From CAMEON01 sp963643175 (GTDB taxonomy: Bacteria; Bacillota; Clostridia; Oscillospirales; CAG-272): a stretch of 37,435 nt of DNA. A program made the position numbers and the translations under genes. Below, piece by piece: positions 14,605 through 23,632 of the stretch (its first letter is position 1; each line of letters begins with the position of its first letter). Location: assembly GCA_963643175.1 (NCBI GenBank), contig CAVIJF010000017.1:1-37435 (forward strand), written 5' to 3'. Under the pieces are notes generated by a model. It saw nothing but the letters and a program-made list of their open reading frames with translations. It did no database searches and was not told the DNA's origin.

Positions 14605-15483
14605 ATGATCCAATTTATCGGAGCCCTTATCAGCGGACTGAATCTGGGCAGCATCTATGCCCTGATCGCGCTGGGCTATACCATGGTGTACGGCATCGCC
14701 AAAATGCTGAACTTCGCCCACGGCGATGTCATTATGGTCGGCGCGTATTCCGTCATCGTTTCGGCAGCGACGCTGAAGCTGCCCCCCATCGTCGCCATTC
14801 TGATTGCGGTTGTCGTATGCGCTGCGTTGGGCGTGACCATTGAGTTTCTGGCATACCGTCCCCTGCGGCAGTCGCCGCCGCTGGCAGTGCTGATAACCGC
14901 CATCGGCGTCAGCTACCTGCTGCAGAATCTGGCGCTCCTGATTTTCGGACCCGAGCAGAAGTCCACGCCGGCGCTGTTCAGCCTGCCCTCCCTGACGCTG
15001 GGCGGCGTGACGGTGGACGGCATTACTCTGCTGACGTTAGGCGTGACCGCCGCCATCATGATCGGGCTGACGCTGTTTATCAACCTGACCCGCATGGGCA
15101 AGGCAATGCGTGCCGTTTCCGAGGACCGCGAAGCGGCGGAGCTGATGGGCATCAGCGTCAACAGAACCATCACCATCACCTTTGCCATCGGTTCGGCGCT
15201 GGCGGCGGTGGCGAGCGTGTTCTACGGCGCGACCTACGTATACGTCAAGCCCACGACCGGCTCCATGCCGGGTATCAAGGCGTTCACCGCCGCCGTGTTC
15301 GGCGGTATCGGGTCGATTCCCGGCGCCATGCTGGGCGGCATCCTGCTGGGACTCATTGAGCAGCTGTCCAAGGTGTATATCTCCACGCTGTGGTCGGACG
15401 CCGTGGTGTTCGGCGTGCTGGTGCTGGTGCTGGTATTCAAGCCGGCAGGACTGCTCGGAAAGCGCGTAAGGGAGAAGGTGTGA
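14605..15483 (+). CDS. livH: Branched-chain amino acid ABC permease LivH
   Basis: A 292-residue integral membrane permease with about eight hydrophobic segments. The family motif GYTMVYGIAKMLNFAHGDV lies near residues 28-46, and the cytosolic docking loop DREAAELMGISVNRTITITF near 172-191; GIGSIPGAMLGGILLGLIE near the C-terminus is also typical. AAAGGAGTCA precedes the ATG. It pairs with LivM to form the channel. The stop is followed 2 bases later by livM. Confidence 0.95.
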   Translation: MIQFIGALISGLNLGSIYALIALGYTMVYGIAKMLNFAHGDVIMVGAYSVIVSAATLKLPPIVAILIAVVVCAALGVTIEFLAYRPLRQSPPLAVLITAIGVSYLLQNLALLIFGPEQKSTPALFSLPSLTLGGVTVDGITLLTLGVTAAIMIGLTLFINLTRMGKAMRAVSEDREAAELMGISVNRTITITFAIGSALAAVASVFYGATYVYVKPTTGSMPGIKAFTAAVFGGIGSIPGAMLGGILLGLIEQLSKVYISTLWSDAVVFGVLVLVLVFKPAGLLGKRVREKV

Positions 15484-15485
15484 GC

Positions 15486-16529
15486 ATGGGCAAAAAGGAC
15501 ATTCTCCGCAGTGGATTTTTCAATACCGACCGCGTGACGCTGCTGACCGTGACGGTGCTGTTCGCCGTCATGGCTGTGCTGGTGTACACCGGCAGCGTGG
15601 GGCGGCAGATTCAGAATATGCTGACCTCGGTCGCCTGCTACATCGTGCTTGCGGTGTCGCTGAACCTTGTGGTCGGATTGCTGGGTGAGCTGTCGCTGGG
15701 GCACGCGGGCTTCATGTCGGTCGGACTGTTCACGGGCTGTACCGCGGCGGTTCTGTTAGAGGACAAACTCCCTATGGCTGTCTGCCTGCCGCTGTGCATG
15801 GTGGTAGGCGGCATCGCGGCGGCGCTGGTCGGGCTTGCCGTCGGACTGCCCGCCCTGCGTCTGGGAGGCGACTACCTTGCCATCGTGACGCTGGGCTGCG
15901 GCGAAATCATCAAGAATATCCTGACCAACCTGAATATTGAAGGCACTCCCCTGCAGGGGGCGCTGGGCATCAATACCTCGTCCATCCGGCGCAACTCCAA
16001 GGAGCTGCTGCCGTATGCCATCCTGCTGGTTCTGCTGACCATGCTGGTCATCATGAACTTCAAGCGCTCCAAGCACGGACGCGCCATCATGGCAATCCGC
16101 GACAACCGCATTGCCGCTGAGGCGACCGGCGTCAACGTCGTGTACTACAAGCTGATGGTGTTCATGCTGGCGGCATTCTTCGCCGGGGCGGCGGGCGTGC
16201 TGTACGGGTACAGCCTGCCGGTGGTGCAGGCGGACACCTTCGGGTACAATATGTCCATTGAAATTCTGGTCATCGTGGTGCTGGGCGGCATGGGCAACAT
16301 CGGCGGCTCCATTCTGGCTGCCATCGTGCTGCGCGCTCTGCCGGAGGCGCTGCGCGACTTCTCGGATTACCGGATGCTTGCCTATTCGGTACTGCTTATT
16401 GCAATCATGCTGCTGAATGAAAACAAGCGCTTCAAGGCGTGGAAGAGCCAGTTCTCCCTGAGCGGCTGGATCCGCGGTCTGCGGCGCGGAAAGACCGGTG
16501 CCGGCGGAGAGGAGGCGGACGCATCATGA
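15486..16529 (+). CDS. livM: Branched-chain amino acid ABC permease LivM
   Basis: A 347-residue membrane permease, second half of the LivHM heterodimer. It has about ten hydrophobic segments, the motif GLLGELSLGHAGFMSVG (about 60-76), LRLGGDYLAIVTLGCGEI, and the docking loop AIRDNRIAAEATGVNV (about 200-215). The ATG lies 2 bases after the livH stop, with AGGGAGAAGG inside the end of livH as ribosome site. Its last four bases overlap livG (ATGA), a sign of translational coupling. Confidence 0.95.
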   Translation: MGKKDILRSGFFNTDRVTLLTVTVLFAVMAVLVYTGSVGRQIQNMLTSVACYIVLAVSLNLVVGLLGELSLGHAGFMSVGLFTGCTAAVLLEDKLPMAVCLPLCMVVGGIAAALVGLAVGLPALRLGGDYLAIVTLGCGEIIKNILTNLNIEGTPLQGALGINTSSIRRNSKELLPYAILLVLLTMLVIMNFKRSKHGRAIMAIRDNRIAAEATGVNVVYYKLMVFMLAAFFAGAAGVLYGYSLPVVQADTFGYNMSIEILVIVVLGGMGNIGGSILAAIVLRALPEALRDFSDYRMLAYSVLLIAIMLLNENKRFKAWKSQFSLSGWIRGLRRGKTGAGGEEADAS

Positions 16530-17410
16530 ATCTGTTCGGAAATAAGAAGGACACCTACCGCTCCGAGGGCTCCAGGCTGGTTCCGTACCCGTCCGGCGCC
16601 GTCATCCCGGAGCGCGACCTCGGCAAAACGCCGGTGCTGGAAGCCCTGCATCTGGGCATTGATTTCGGCGGTCTGACCGCCGTGGACGATTTCTCGCTGG
16701 TGGTCGGCAAGACCGAGATTGCCGGACTTATCGGGCCAAACGGCGCGGGCAAGACCACCGTCTTCAACCTGCTGACCAATATCTATCAGCCCACGCGGGG
16801 CAACATCATGCTGGACGGATACAGCACGGCGGGCAAGACCACGGCACAGCTCAGCGAAATGGGCGTTGCGCGCACCTTCCAGAATATCCGCCTGTTCGGA
16901 AACATGAGCGTGGAGGACAACATCAAGGTCGGACTGCACAACGCAACGCGCGAGAGCCTGCTGGCGGCGGTGACGCACACCTTCGGCTACGCCAAACGGG
17001 AGCGCGAGGCGCACGAAAAGGCGTTGGAGCTGCTGGATTTCTTCGGCATGGCGGATCTGGCGGACGCCCCCGCCGGCAGTCTGCCCTACGGCGCACAGCG
17101 CCGGCTGGAGATTGTGCGGGCGCTGGCGACGGGTCCCAAGATTATCCTGCTGGACGAGCCGGCGGCGGGCATGAACCCCTCCGAGACGGCGGAGCTGATG
17201 ACCAACATCCGGCGCATCCGGGACACCTTCCGGATTGCGGTCATGCTGATTGAGCACGACATGAAGCTGGTCATGAGCATCTGCGAGGGCATCTGCGTGC
17301 TGGATCACGGGCGCATCATCGCCAAAGGCTCCCCGGATCAGATTCTCTCCAACCAGAAGGTCGTGGAGGCATATCTGGGCAAGAAGAAGGAAGGAGGCGA
17401 TCCGGCATGA
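16526..17410 (+). CDS. livG: Branched-chain amino acid ABC ATPase LivG
   Basis: A 294-residue ATPase that binds the LivHM channel from the cytosol. Walker A is GPNGAGKT, the Q-loop region ARTFQNIRLF, the signature LPYGAQRRLEI, Walker B IILLDEPAAGM, and the switch His IEHDM, followed by the LivG-type C-terminal region with GSPDQIL. The signature reads LPYGAQ where many relatives have LSYGQQ; it should still work. An N-terminal extension of about 40 residues (NKKDTYRSEG and so on) precedes the domain, longer than in most LivG. It overlaps livM and livF by 4 bases each. Confidence 0.95.
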   Translation: MNLFGNKKDTYRSEGSRLVPYPSGAVIPERDLGKTPVLEALHLGIDFGGLTAVDDFSLVVGKTEIAGLIGPNGAGKTTVFNLLTNIYQPTRGNIMLDGYSTAGKTTAQLSEMGVARTFQNIRLFGNMSVEDNIKVGLHNATRESLLAAVTHTFGYAKREREAHEKALELLDFFGMADLADAPAGSLPYGAQRRLEIVRALATGPKIILLDEPAAGMNPSETAELMTNIRRIRDTFRIAVMLIEHDMKLVMSICEGICVLDHGRIIAKGSPDQILSNQKVVEAYLGKKKEGGDPA

Positions 17411-18108
17411 TGCTGCAGGTAGACAAAATCAATGTGTACTACGGCAAGATACACGCGCTCAAGGACGTATCGCTTGAGGTTGCGGAGGGTGAGATTGTGG
17501 CGCTGATCGGTGCGAACGGCGCGGGCAAATCCACCACGCTCAAGACCATATCGGGAATGCTCCACCCGCGTTCGGGCAGCATCCGCTTCCTTGACACGGA
17601 CATCACGCACACGGAATCTTTCCGGCTGGTATCGCGCGGCATGGCGCACGTGCCGGAGGGGCGGCGCTGTTTCCTTCAGATGACCGTACAGGAGAATCTG
17701 GAAATGGGTGCCTATACCAATCCCGCCTACACCAAGGAAGGGCTTGCCAAGGTGTACGGACTGTTCCCGCGTCTCAAGCACCGGAAAAGTCAGGTGGCGG
17801 GGACGCTTTCGGGCGGTGAGCAGCAGATGCTGGCAATGGGGCGTGCCCTGATGAGCCAGCCGCACCTGCTCATGCTGGATGAGCCGTCCATGGGACTTGC
17901 GCCCATTCTGGTTCAGCAGATTTTCGACATTGTGCGTGAGCTGCACCGTGCCGGGACGACCATTCTGCTGGTTGAGCAGAATGCGGAGATGGCGCTCAAG
18001 ATTGCCAACCGCGCCTATGTGCTGGAAACCGGCAGGATTGCCATGAGCGGCGATGCGGCTGTGCTTGCCAACGACGACAGCGTGCGCCGTGCCTATCTGG
18101 GCGGCTGA
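17407..18108 (+). CDS. livF: Branched-chain amino acid ABC ATPase LivF
   Basis: A 233-residue ATPase, partner of LivG. Walker A is GANGAGKS, the Q-loop area HVPEGRRCFLQMTVQENL, the signature LSGGEQQMLAMGRAL, Walker B LLMLDEPSMGL and the switch region LVEQN (Gln in place of His, normal for LivF). Length and motif order match the family. It ends the five-gene operon; a GC-rich hairpin without T-run follows at 18126. Confidence 0.95.
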   Translation: MMLQVDKINVYYGKIHALKDVSLEVAEGEIVALIGANGAGKSTTLKTISGMLHPRSGSIRFLDTDITHTESFRLVSRGMAHVPEGRRCFLQMTVQENLEMGAYTNPAYTKEGLAKVYGLFPRLKHRKSQVAGTLSGGEQQMLAMGRALMSQPHLLMLDEPSMGLAPILVQQIFDIVRELHRAGTTILLVEQNAEMALKIANRAYVLETGRIAMSGDAAVLANDDSVRRAYLGG

Positions 18109-18125
18109 GGGTTGGTGCTTACCGT

Positions 18126-18151
18126 CCGGCGGGGGGCAAAGCCCCCGCCGG
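18126..18151. repeat. GC-rich perfect hairpin after livF
   Basis: CCGGCGGGGG (18126-18135) pairs fully with CCCCCGCCGG (18142-18151) around a six-base loop. There is no T-run, so it is not a standard intrinsic terminator; it may protect the operon's 3' end or be a REP-like palindrome. Confidence 0.6.
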
Positions 18152-18221
18152 CGGCAGTACAGCCCGACCACCGCCCGTTCCGTAAGATGCTTGAATAATC
18201 TGTAGAATTGCGGTTTTACAA

Positions 18222-18250
18222 TTGACAATCATAGGACCGTATGCTATAAT
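18222..18250 (+). promoter_or_regulatory. Consensus promoter of the flotillin gene
   Basis: TTGACA (18222-18227), a 17-base spacer and TATAAT (18245-18250) match the consensus exactly. The leader to the ATG is about 50 bases and contains the ribosome site AGGAGGTG. Confidence 0.92.
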
Positions 18251-18305
18251 GAAAGCGCCGCAGATGAGCCGCTGCGGAATATGTTTTGTCAGGAGGTGCA
18301 TTTCT

Positions 18306-19811
18306 ATGCTGCCAATCCCACAGATTGCTTTCAGTGCCGTCGCCATGTCCCCCCAGCTTACGTGGGGAATCATCGCCGTTGTCGTACTTCTGCTGCTGTA
18401 CATAGCCTGCGGGTACGTCAAGGCACCGCCCAATAAGGCATACATCGTGTCCGGTCTGCGCAAAAAGAAGAAAATCCTCATCGGACGCGCCGGATTCCGC
18501 CTGCCGCTCATCGAGCGGATTGATAAGCTGTCGCTGGACGTCATGCAGGTGGACGTCAAGACAAGCGAGGCTGTCCCGACCAACGAATTCATCAATGTGA
18601 CAGTGGACGGCGTTGCCAACATCAAGATATCCTCCGATCCGGAGCTACTGGAAAAGGCAGCCGAGGCGCTGCTCGGTATGGACAAAAGACAGCTGATTTT
18701 CCTTGTCACGCAGGTGCTGGAAGGCAATATGCGTGAGATCGTCGGTTCCGTCGGACTCAAGGAAATGGTGCAGGAACGGCAGGTCGTCGCCGAGAAAATC
18801 AAGGAAAACGCCGTGCCGGATATGCAGAAGCTGGGTATTGAGATTGTAAACTTCAATATTCAGAACTTCAAGGACGGTGCGGGAACCATTGAGAACATGG
18901 GTATCGACAACGTGGAGCAGATCCGCAAGGCGGCGCAGATCGCCAAGGCGGAGGCGGCACGTGACATCGCCATCGCCGAGGCAAACGCCAAAGAGGAAGC
19001 GAACAAGATAGCCGTGGCTGCCAATCAGCGCATTGCCGAGCAGAATACCGCCCTTTCCATCCGGGAAGCAGAGCTGAAGAAGGATGCCGATATCAAGAAG
19101 GCGGAAGCCGATGCGGCATACGAAATCCAGAAGGAAGAGCAGCGTAAGACCATCGAGGTCACGTCCGCCAACGCGGATATTGCGCGCCGCGAAAAGGAAG
19201 CCGAGCTTGCCGAAAAGGAAATCGCTCTGCAGGAAAAGAAGCTGGACGCCGACATCAAGAAGAAGGCGGACGCTTTGAAGTACGAGGCGGAAAAGAAAGC
19301 GGAAGCCGATCTTGTACGCCGCCAGAAAGAATCCGAAGCGCGGCGCTACGAGGAGGAGCAGGCGGCGCTTGCCCGCATGAAGGCGGCGGAAGCCGAGCAG
19401 TACGAGCAGGAGCGCCGTGCGGAAGCACAGCGTGCGCTTGCCGAAGCGTCTGCCTACGCCAAGATAAAGGAAGCGGAAGGTATCCGTGCCGTGGGTCTTG
19501 CTGAAGCCGAGGCTATCGAAAAGAAGGCGGAGGCCCAGAAGAAGATGGGCGAGGCATCGGTTCTGGAAATGTACCTGACCGCGCTGCCTGAGGTTGTGAA
19601 GAACGCGGCCGCGCCTCTTGCCCAGACGGACAAGATTGTCATGTACGGTGACGGCAACTCTTCCAAGCTTGTCAAGGATGTCATGAACTCCTCCAGTCAG
19701 ATTATTGAGGGCTTGACCGAATCGACCGGTGTGGACATAAAGTCCCTGATTGCCGGGTTCGTTGGCGGGAAGGTCGCCGGCGGCAATCAGCCGACTCCTC
19801 CGGAGGCGTAA
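18306..19811 (+). CDS. Flotillin (SPFH/Band 7 membrane scaffold)
   Basis: A 501-residue flotillin-like protein. One N-terminal membrane segment (about 17-36) is followed by the SPFH domain (about 38-220; for example PPNKAYIVSGLRKKKKILIG) and a long Ala/Glu/Lys-rich coiled coil (about 225-430) with many AEA and KEE repeats, then a C-terminal region MYLTALPEVVKNAAAPLAQTD. Flotillins gather in membrane microdomains and scaffold signalling or transport complexes. AGGAGGTG 8 bases before the ATG confirms the start. It stands alone under a consensus promoter; the NfeD-type partner gene common beside flotillins is not present in this window. Name: FloT or YqiK type, not resolved. Confidence 0.92.
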   Translation: MLPIPQIAFSAVAMSPQLTWGIIAVVVLLLLYIACGYVKAPPNKAYIVSGLRKKKKILIGRAGFRLPLIERIDKLSLDVMQVDVKTSEAVPTNEFINVTVDGVANIKISSDPELLEKAAEALLGMDKRQLIFLVTQVLEGNMREIVGSVGLKEMVQERQVVAEKIKENAVPDMQKLGIEIVNFNIQNFKDGAGTIENMGIDNVEQIRKAAQIAKAEAARDIAIAEANAKEEANKIAVAANQRIAEQNTALSIREAELKKDADIKKAEADAAYEIQKEEQRKTIEVTSANADIARREKEAELAEKEIALQEKKLDADIKKKADALKYEAEKKAEADLVRRQKESEARRYEEEQAALARMKAAEAEQYEQERRAEAQRALAEASAYAKIKEAEGIRAVGLAEAEAIEKKAEAQKKMGEASVLEMYLTALPEVVKNAAAPLAQTDKIVMYGDGNSSKLVKDVMNSSSQIIEGLTESTGVDIKSLIAGFVGGKVAGGNQPTPPEA

Positions 19812-19966
19812 AGGGGACGGCTGTTCCATTCCTCTGTGACTGCGCAGGGGCGTTGCCCCGTACGGCACCGAATTTTTCTGCCGTTCCGGTGATTTCCGGG
19901 GGGGCTTGCCCCCACGTCCCCGGCTCGACCTGCCTTCACAGGAATCTTTTGTCCCCATCCCCCCGA

Positions 19967-20007
19967 CCCCCTTCCCCGCTGGGGAAGGGGGCGCCTTTTG
20001 TATTTTT
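19967..20007 (+). terminator. Terminator-like hairpin in the flotillin-queA gap
   Basis: CCCCCTTCCCC (19967-19977) pairs perfectly with GGGGAAGGGGG (19981-19991) around a three-base loop, followed by TTTTGTATTTTT. It lies about 155 bases after the flotillin stop and could end that transcript. Smaller hairpins stand before it (GGGGC/GCCCC near 19847-19859; GGGGGC/GCCCCC at 19900-19913) and after it (GCAAGG/CCTTGC at 20008-20028). Confidence 0.7.
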
Positions 20008-20028
20008 GCAAGGGGCTTCGCTCCTTGC

Positions 20029-20473
20029 GTCCCCGCGACTGCGCCGGGAGCGGCGCTGGCGTTCCGTCGCCTTCCGGGGTGCCTGTCTCCGGCGTCGTTT
20101 GCACAACCTGCCGCTCCGGTTTCTTTTTTGGGGGCTGGGGGATGGGGCAGACAGTTTATGCAAGCGCAGGATTAGCCGGTGACGCCGGGCACCGCTACTC
20201 CCGAAAATCGCCGCAATCCATTCGGTAAATCCGGCGATGCAGGGCACAATCCCCCGCCTACGCCGGAACCGGCAGGTTCCCACTCATACGGGACGCCCCA
20301 TGCCGTGTACTGCGGTAAGCCCACAGCGGCGCAGTGGCAGATCCCATGGCAGGCTCCTTTCCCGGTACCAAAGCGGTACTGCCCTTATTTTCTTTATTCC
20401 GGTCAGCTCTCCCCGCAGGGGCATGGGCAGACCGCCGACCGGCACAAATCCTCCGAAACATCCGGAAAAGCCC
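20029..20473. other. Unassigned part of the flotillin-queA gap
   Basis: About 445 bases with no gene I can support. Short open frames occur on both strands but have no ribosome site, no family likeness and skewed, low-complexity composition. No known structured RNA (tRNA, SRP RNA, tmRNA, RNase P, riboswitch) is recognisable. It may hold a decayed gene or an undetected RNA. Confidence 0.5.
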
Positions 20474-20502
20474 TTGCTTTTCCTCTCCGGATAGAGTATA
20501 AT
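20474..20502 (+). promoter_or_regulatory. Promoter of queA
   Basis: TTGCTT (20474-20479), a 17-base spacer and TATAAT (20497-20502) form a plausible vegetative promoter. The leader to the ATG is about 90 bases. Confidence 0.75.
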
Positions 20503-20597
20503 AGATGCATAGGGCGGGGGATACGTTCTGCTGTCAGCATATGCCGCAGGCAGGCAAACCGCCACGAATCAACGAACAGTCAAGGAAGTACCGCATA

Positions 20598-21689
20598 ATG
20601 GATACAGTAAAGCCCGACGTTATTGTCAACGAGCGCATCGGAACCGACCTGAAAACCTCGGATTTCGCCTACGACCTCCCACCGGAGCTGATTGCCCAGC
20701 ATCCCGCCGAACGCCGGGACGCCTCCCGGCTCATGGTCATCAATCGGGCGGACGGATCGGTCGTGCACAAGCACTTCTACGATATTGTGGACTATATCAA
20801 CCCGGAGGACGTGCTGGTCATCAACGACTCCAAGGTCATTCCCGCCCGCCTGTACGGGCACATCGAAGGCAGGGAGGAGGCGCGGCTGGAGCTTTTGCTC
20901 CTGCGCCAGCGGGAACTGGACACATGGGAGTGCCTGGTCAAACCGGGCAAGCGGGCGCGTATCGGGTCGCGCTGCGTGTTCGGGGATGGCATCCTCACCG
21001 GCGAGGTGACGGACATTCTGGAGGAAGGGAACCGCCTCATCCGGTTTTCCTTTGACCACGGAAAGTACGAAAACATCTACAATATCCTGCACGAAATCGG
21101 GCTGATGCCCCTGCCGCCGTACATCACCGAGCAGCTGCAGGACAATGATCGCTACCAGACCGTCTATGCCCGCACCGAAGGCTCCGCCGCCGCGCCCACC
21201 GCCGGACTGCATTTTACGGAACAGCTGCTGGCAAGACTGCGGGACAAGGGCGTCGCAGTCGCGCCGGTTATGCTGCACGTCGGACTGGGCACCTTCCGAC
21301 CGGTCAAGGAGACCGAGATTACGGATCACGTTATGCACACCGAATTTTTCTCGGTGCCTGCCGCGTCGGCAGAGCTGATAAACAGCCGCCGCGCCGCCGG
21401 GGGACGCATTATCTGCGTGGGAACGACTTCCTGCCGGACGTTGGAATCCGCGTCGGATGACGACGGAACCGTCCGCGCCATGTCGGGCGATACCGGGATA
21501 TTCATCTACCCAGGCTACCGCTTTAAGGCAACCGATGCCCTCATCACCAATTTCCACCTGCCGGAATCCACCCTGCTCATGCTGGTTTCGGCATTCTACG
21601 ATCGGGAAAAAATGCTTGCCGCTTACCGCACGGCGGTGGAGGAGCGGTACAGATTCTTTTCTTTCGGGGATGCGATGTTTATCCGGTAA
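20598..21689 (+). CDS. queA: S-adenosylmethionine:tRNA ribosyltransferase-isomerase
   Basis: A 363-residue cytosolic enzyme that moves the ribosyl part of SAM onto 7-aminomethyl-7-deazaguanine in tRNA, giving epoxyqueuosine. Family motifs run in order: FAYDLPPELIAQHPAERRDASRLMV near 24-48, LVINDSKVIPARLYG near 75-89, TAGLHFTEQLL and LHVGLGTFRPVK in the middle, and GTTSCRTLES and ITNFHLPESTLLMLVSAFYG-like (here FYD) near the end. The ATG at 20598 has AAGGAAG about 9 bases before it; the first 20 residues form a short extension relative to usual 340-350-residue members. No other queuosine genes are in the window. Confidence 0.95.
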   Translation: MDTVKPDVIVNERIGTDLKTSDFAYDLPPELIAQHPAERRDASRLMVINRADGSVVHKHFYDIVDYINPEDVLVINDSKVIPARLYGHIEGREEARLELLLLRQRELDTWECLVKPGKRARIGSRCVFGDGILTGEVTDILEEGNRLIRFSFDHGKYENIYNILHEIGLMPLPPYITEQLQDNDRYQTVYARTEGSAAAPTAGLHFTEQLLARLRDKGVAVAPVMLHVGLGTFRPVKETEITDHVMHTEFFSVPAASAELINSRRAAGGRIICVGTTSCRTLESASDDDGTVRAMSGDTGIFIYPGYRFKATDALITNFHLPESTLLMLVSAFYDREKMLAAYRTAVEERYRFFSFGDAMFIR

Positions 21690-21746
21690 TCCCAGCCCCC
21701 CTGTGTACCCCATCACATAAAACATAAAGAAAAAGGAGATGCGATC

Positions 21747-22595
21747 ATGAACCCCACGTATTGCAGGAACAGCATCATCATGCTGAACAGCGTAACCGGA
21801 ACCCAGATGAACAGCTTTATCATCACCACCGAGGACGGCAGAGTGCTCGTCATGGACGGCGGCTTTGCGCAGGATGCCGACAATCTCATCGGCTGGCTGA
21901 AGCGCGTCACGGGCGAGGAGATTCCGCACGTGGACGGCTGGTTCCTCAGCCACCCGCATTTGGATCATATCACCTGCCTCAACCACATCATGGAGACCCG
22001 CCCGCACGACCTGACGGTGGACGCGCTGTACTACAACTTCCCGTCGCTCCAGTACCTCCACGCCGGGGAGCCGAGCGAGCACAGCCCCGACGATTTTGCA
22101 CGCCTTCTGCCCGGATTCCCGACAAAATCGGTCATTCTCTGGGCGGGCGACGTCTATGAGTTCGGCGCGGCGCGGGTGGAGTGCCTCTGCTCCCCCAGCC
22201 CGGAATTCAACCGTGAGCACAACGGCAATGTCTACAACAACGCCTCCTGCGTCCTGCTCCTGACGCTGGGCGGCAAGAAAACGATTTTCCTCGGGGACGC
22301 AGGCGTCGAGGAGGGGCAGAAAATGCTTGCCATGTATGCCGGAACCGGCAGACTAAAGGCGGACTACGTGCAGATGGCGCACCACGGGCAGAACGGCGTG
22401 AATCGGGACTTCTACGAGGAGGTCGCCCCGACCGGATGCCTCTGGTGCACGCCCCGCTGGCTCTGGGAGAATGATGCCGGCAAGGGCTACAACACCCACT
22501 GCTGGAAGACCGTCATCGTCCGCGGCTGGATGGAAGAGCTGGGCGTCCGGGAGCACTACATCATGATGAACGGCGTGCAGGAGCTGGTTTTGTGA
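21747..22595 (+). CDS. Metallo-beta-lactamase-fold hydrolase
   Basis: A 282-residue MBL-fold protein close to the ComEC/Rec2-type and UlaG-like hydrolases. The metal site shows SHPHLDHI near residues 73-80 (HxHxDH), with FLGDAG near 200-205 and QMAHHGQNG near 225 giving further ligands. There is no membrane segment, so it is a soluble, probably cytosolic enzyme, not the ComEC channel. AAAGGAGATG precedes the ATG. Its stop overlaps the GTG start of miaA (GTGA), so both are translated together. The substrate is unknown; phosphodiester or lactone hydrolysis are family options. Confidence 0.82.
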   Translation: MNPTYCRNSIIMLNSVTGTQMNSFIITTEDGRVLVMDGGFAQDADNLIGWLKRVTGEEIPHVDGWFLSHPHLDHITCLNHIMETRPHDLTVDALYYNFPSLQYLHAGEPSEHSPDDFARLLPGFPTKSVILWAGDVYEFGAARVECLCSPSPEFNREHNGNVYNNASCVLLLTLGGKKTIFLGDAGVEEGQKMLAMYAGTGRLKADYVQMAHHGQNGVNRDFYEEVAPTGCLWCTPRWLWENDAGKGYNTHCWKTVIVRGWMEELGVREHYIMMNGVQELVL

Positions 22596-23551
22596 CGCAT
22601 ACGGACAAGCCGTTTCTGGTCGCAGTGGTCGGCTGTACGGCGGGCGGCAAGACCGCGCTGTCCGTGGAGCTGGCGCGGCGGCACGACGGGGAAATCGTCT
22701 CCTGCGACTCCATGCAGATATACCGGGGGATGGACATCGGGACAGCCAAGCCGGACATGACGGAGCGTGCCGGCGTCCCGCACTGGCTGCTGGACGTGGC
22801 GGACCCCGCCGACCCACGCGGCTACTCCTGCGCGGACTACGTGCGCGACGCCCGCGCGGCGGTGGCGGATATTCTGTCGCGCGGGAAGCTGCCCATCCTC
22901 TGCGGGGGGACGGGGCTGTATCTGGACGCCTTCCTGCGCGGCGGGACGTTTGAGGTGACGGATACCGACCCGGCACTGCGGGCATCGCTGACGGCGTATG
23001 CGGAGCGGAACGGGGCGGAGGCACTGCATCGGGAGCTGGAGGCGGTCGATCCGGAGAGCGCCGCCGCCATCCACCCGAACAACGTCAAGCGGGTTGTCCG
23101 GGCACTGGAAATATACCGCACGACCGGCAGGCGCAAGAGCGAACTGGACCGGGCTTCGCGCACGGAGGACTGCCCGTACCGGGCACTGGTGATAGGACTG
23201 CGCTACCGCGACCGCCGCATTCTGTACGACCGCATCAACCGCCGCGTGGATGCCATGATGGCGGCGGGGCTGCCGGAGGAGACGCGGCGTCTGCGGGCGG
23301 CGGGCGTGTTTGACGTCTGCCCGACGGCGGCGCAGGCAATCGGTTACAAGGAGCTGTTCCCGTGGCTGGACGGGCACGCGACCCGCGAAGAGGCGGTGGA
23401 GACGCTCAAGGCGGCGACCCGCCGGTACGCCAAGCGCCAGATTACATGGTTTGCGGCGCGCCCGTATGTCACATGGGTGGATGCGGACGGCGGGGACGGC
23501 GCGCGAATTTTTGAAGATATTGTAAACAATGCGGAATCTCTCTTTTCCTGA
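22592..23551 (+). CDS. miaA: tRNA dimethylallyltransferase MiaA
   Basis: A 319-residue enzyme that adds a dimethylallyl group to N6 of A37 in tRNAs reading UNN codons. The P-loop is GCTAGGKT (about 14-21), where most relatives have GPTASGKT or similar. DSMQIYRGMDIGTAKP, VPHWLLDVADP, LCGGTGLYLDAFLRG and, near the end, TRRYAKRQITWF follow as expected. The GTG start overlaps the preceding stop by three bases; there is no ATG at a suitable place, so the start rests on this coupling and on homology. The Cys in the P-loop is unusual but need not impair ATP-site function. Confidence 0.94.
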   Translation: MTHTDKPFLVAVVGCTAGGKTALSVELARRHDGEIVSCDSMQIYRGMDIGTAKPDMTERAGVPHWLLDVADPADPRGYSCADYVRDARAAVADILSRGKLPILCGGTGLYLDAFLRGGTFEVTDTDPALRASLTAYAERNGAEALHRELEAVDPESAAAIHPNNVKRVVRALEIYRTTGRRKSELDRASRTEDCPYRALVIGLRYRDRRILYDRINRRVDAMMAAGLPEETRRLRAAGVFDVCPTAAQAIGYKELFPWLDGHATREEAVETLKAATRRYAKRQITWFAARPYVTWVDADGGDGARIFEDIVNNAESLFS

Positions 23552-23571
23552 ACGGGAAAATGTGTTATACT
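23543..23571 (+). promoter_or_regulatory. Possible weak promoter before the HlyD-like gene
   Basis: TATACT (23566-23571) is a fair -10 box, but the -35 at 17 bases is only TTTTCC. It overlaps the end of miaA. It could start the division cluster, which otherwise would be read through from queA. Confidence 0.4.
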
Positions 23572-23632
23572 ACAGCAGAGTGGCGATAGGGGAAGTGTAC
23601 CCTCTCTTTGCCGTCGGAAGGGGGCTGTGACC

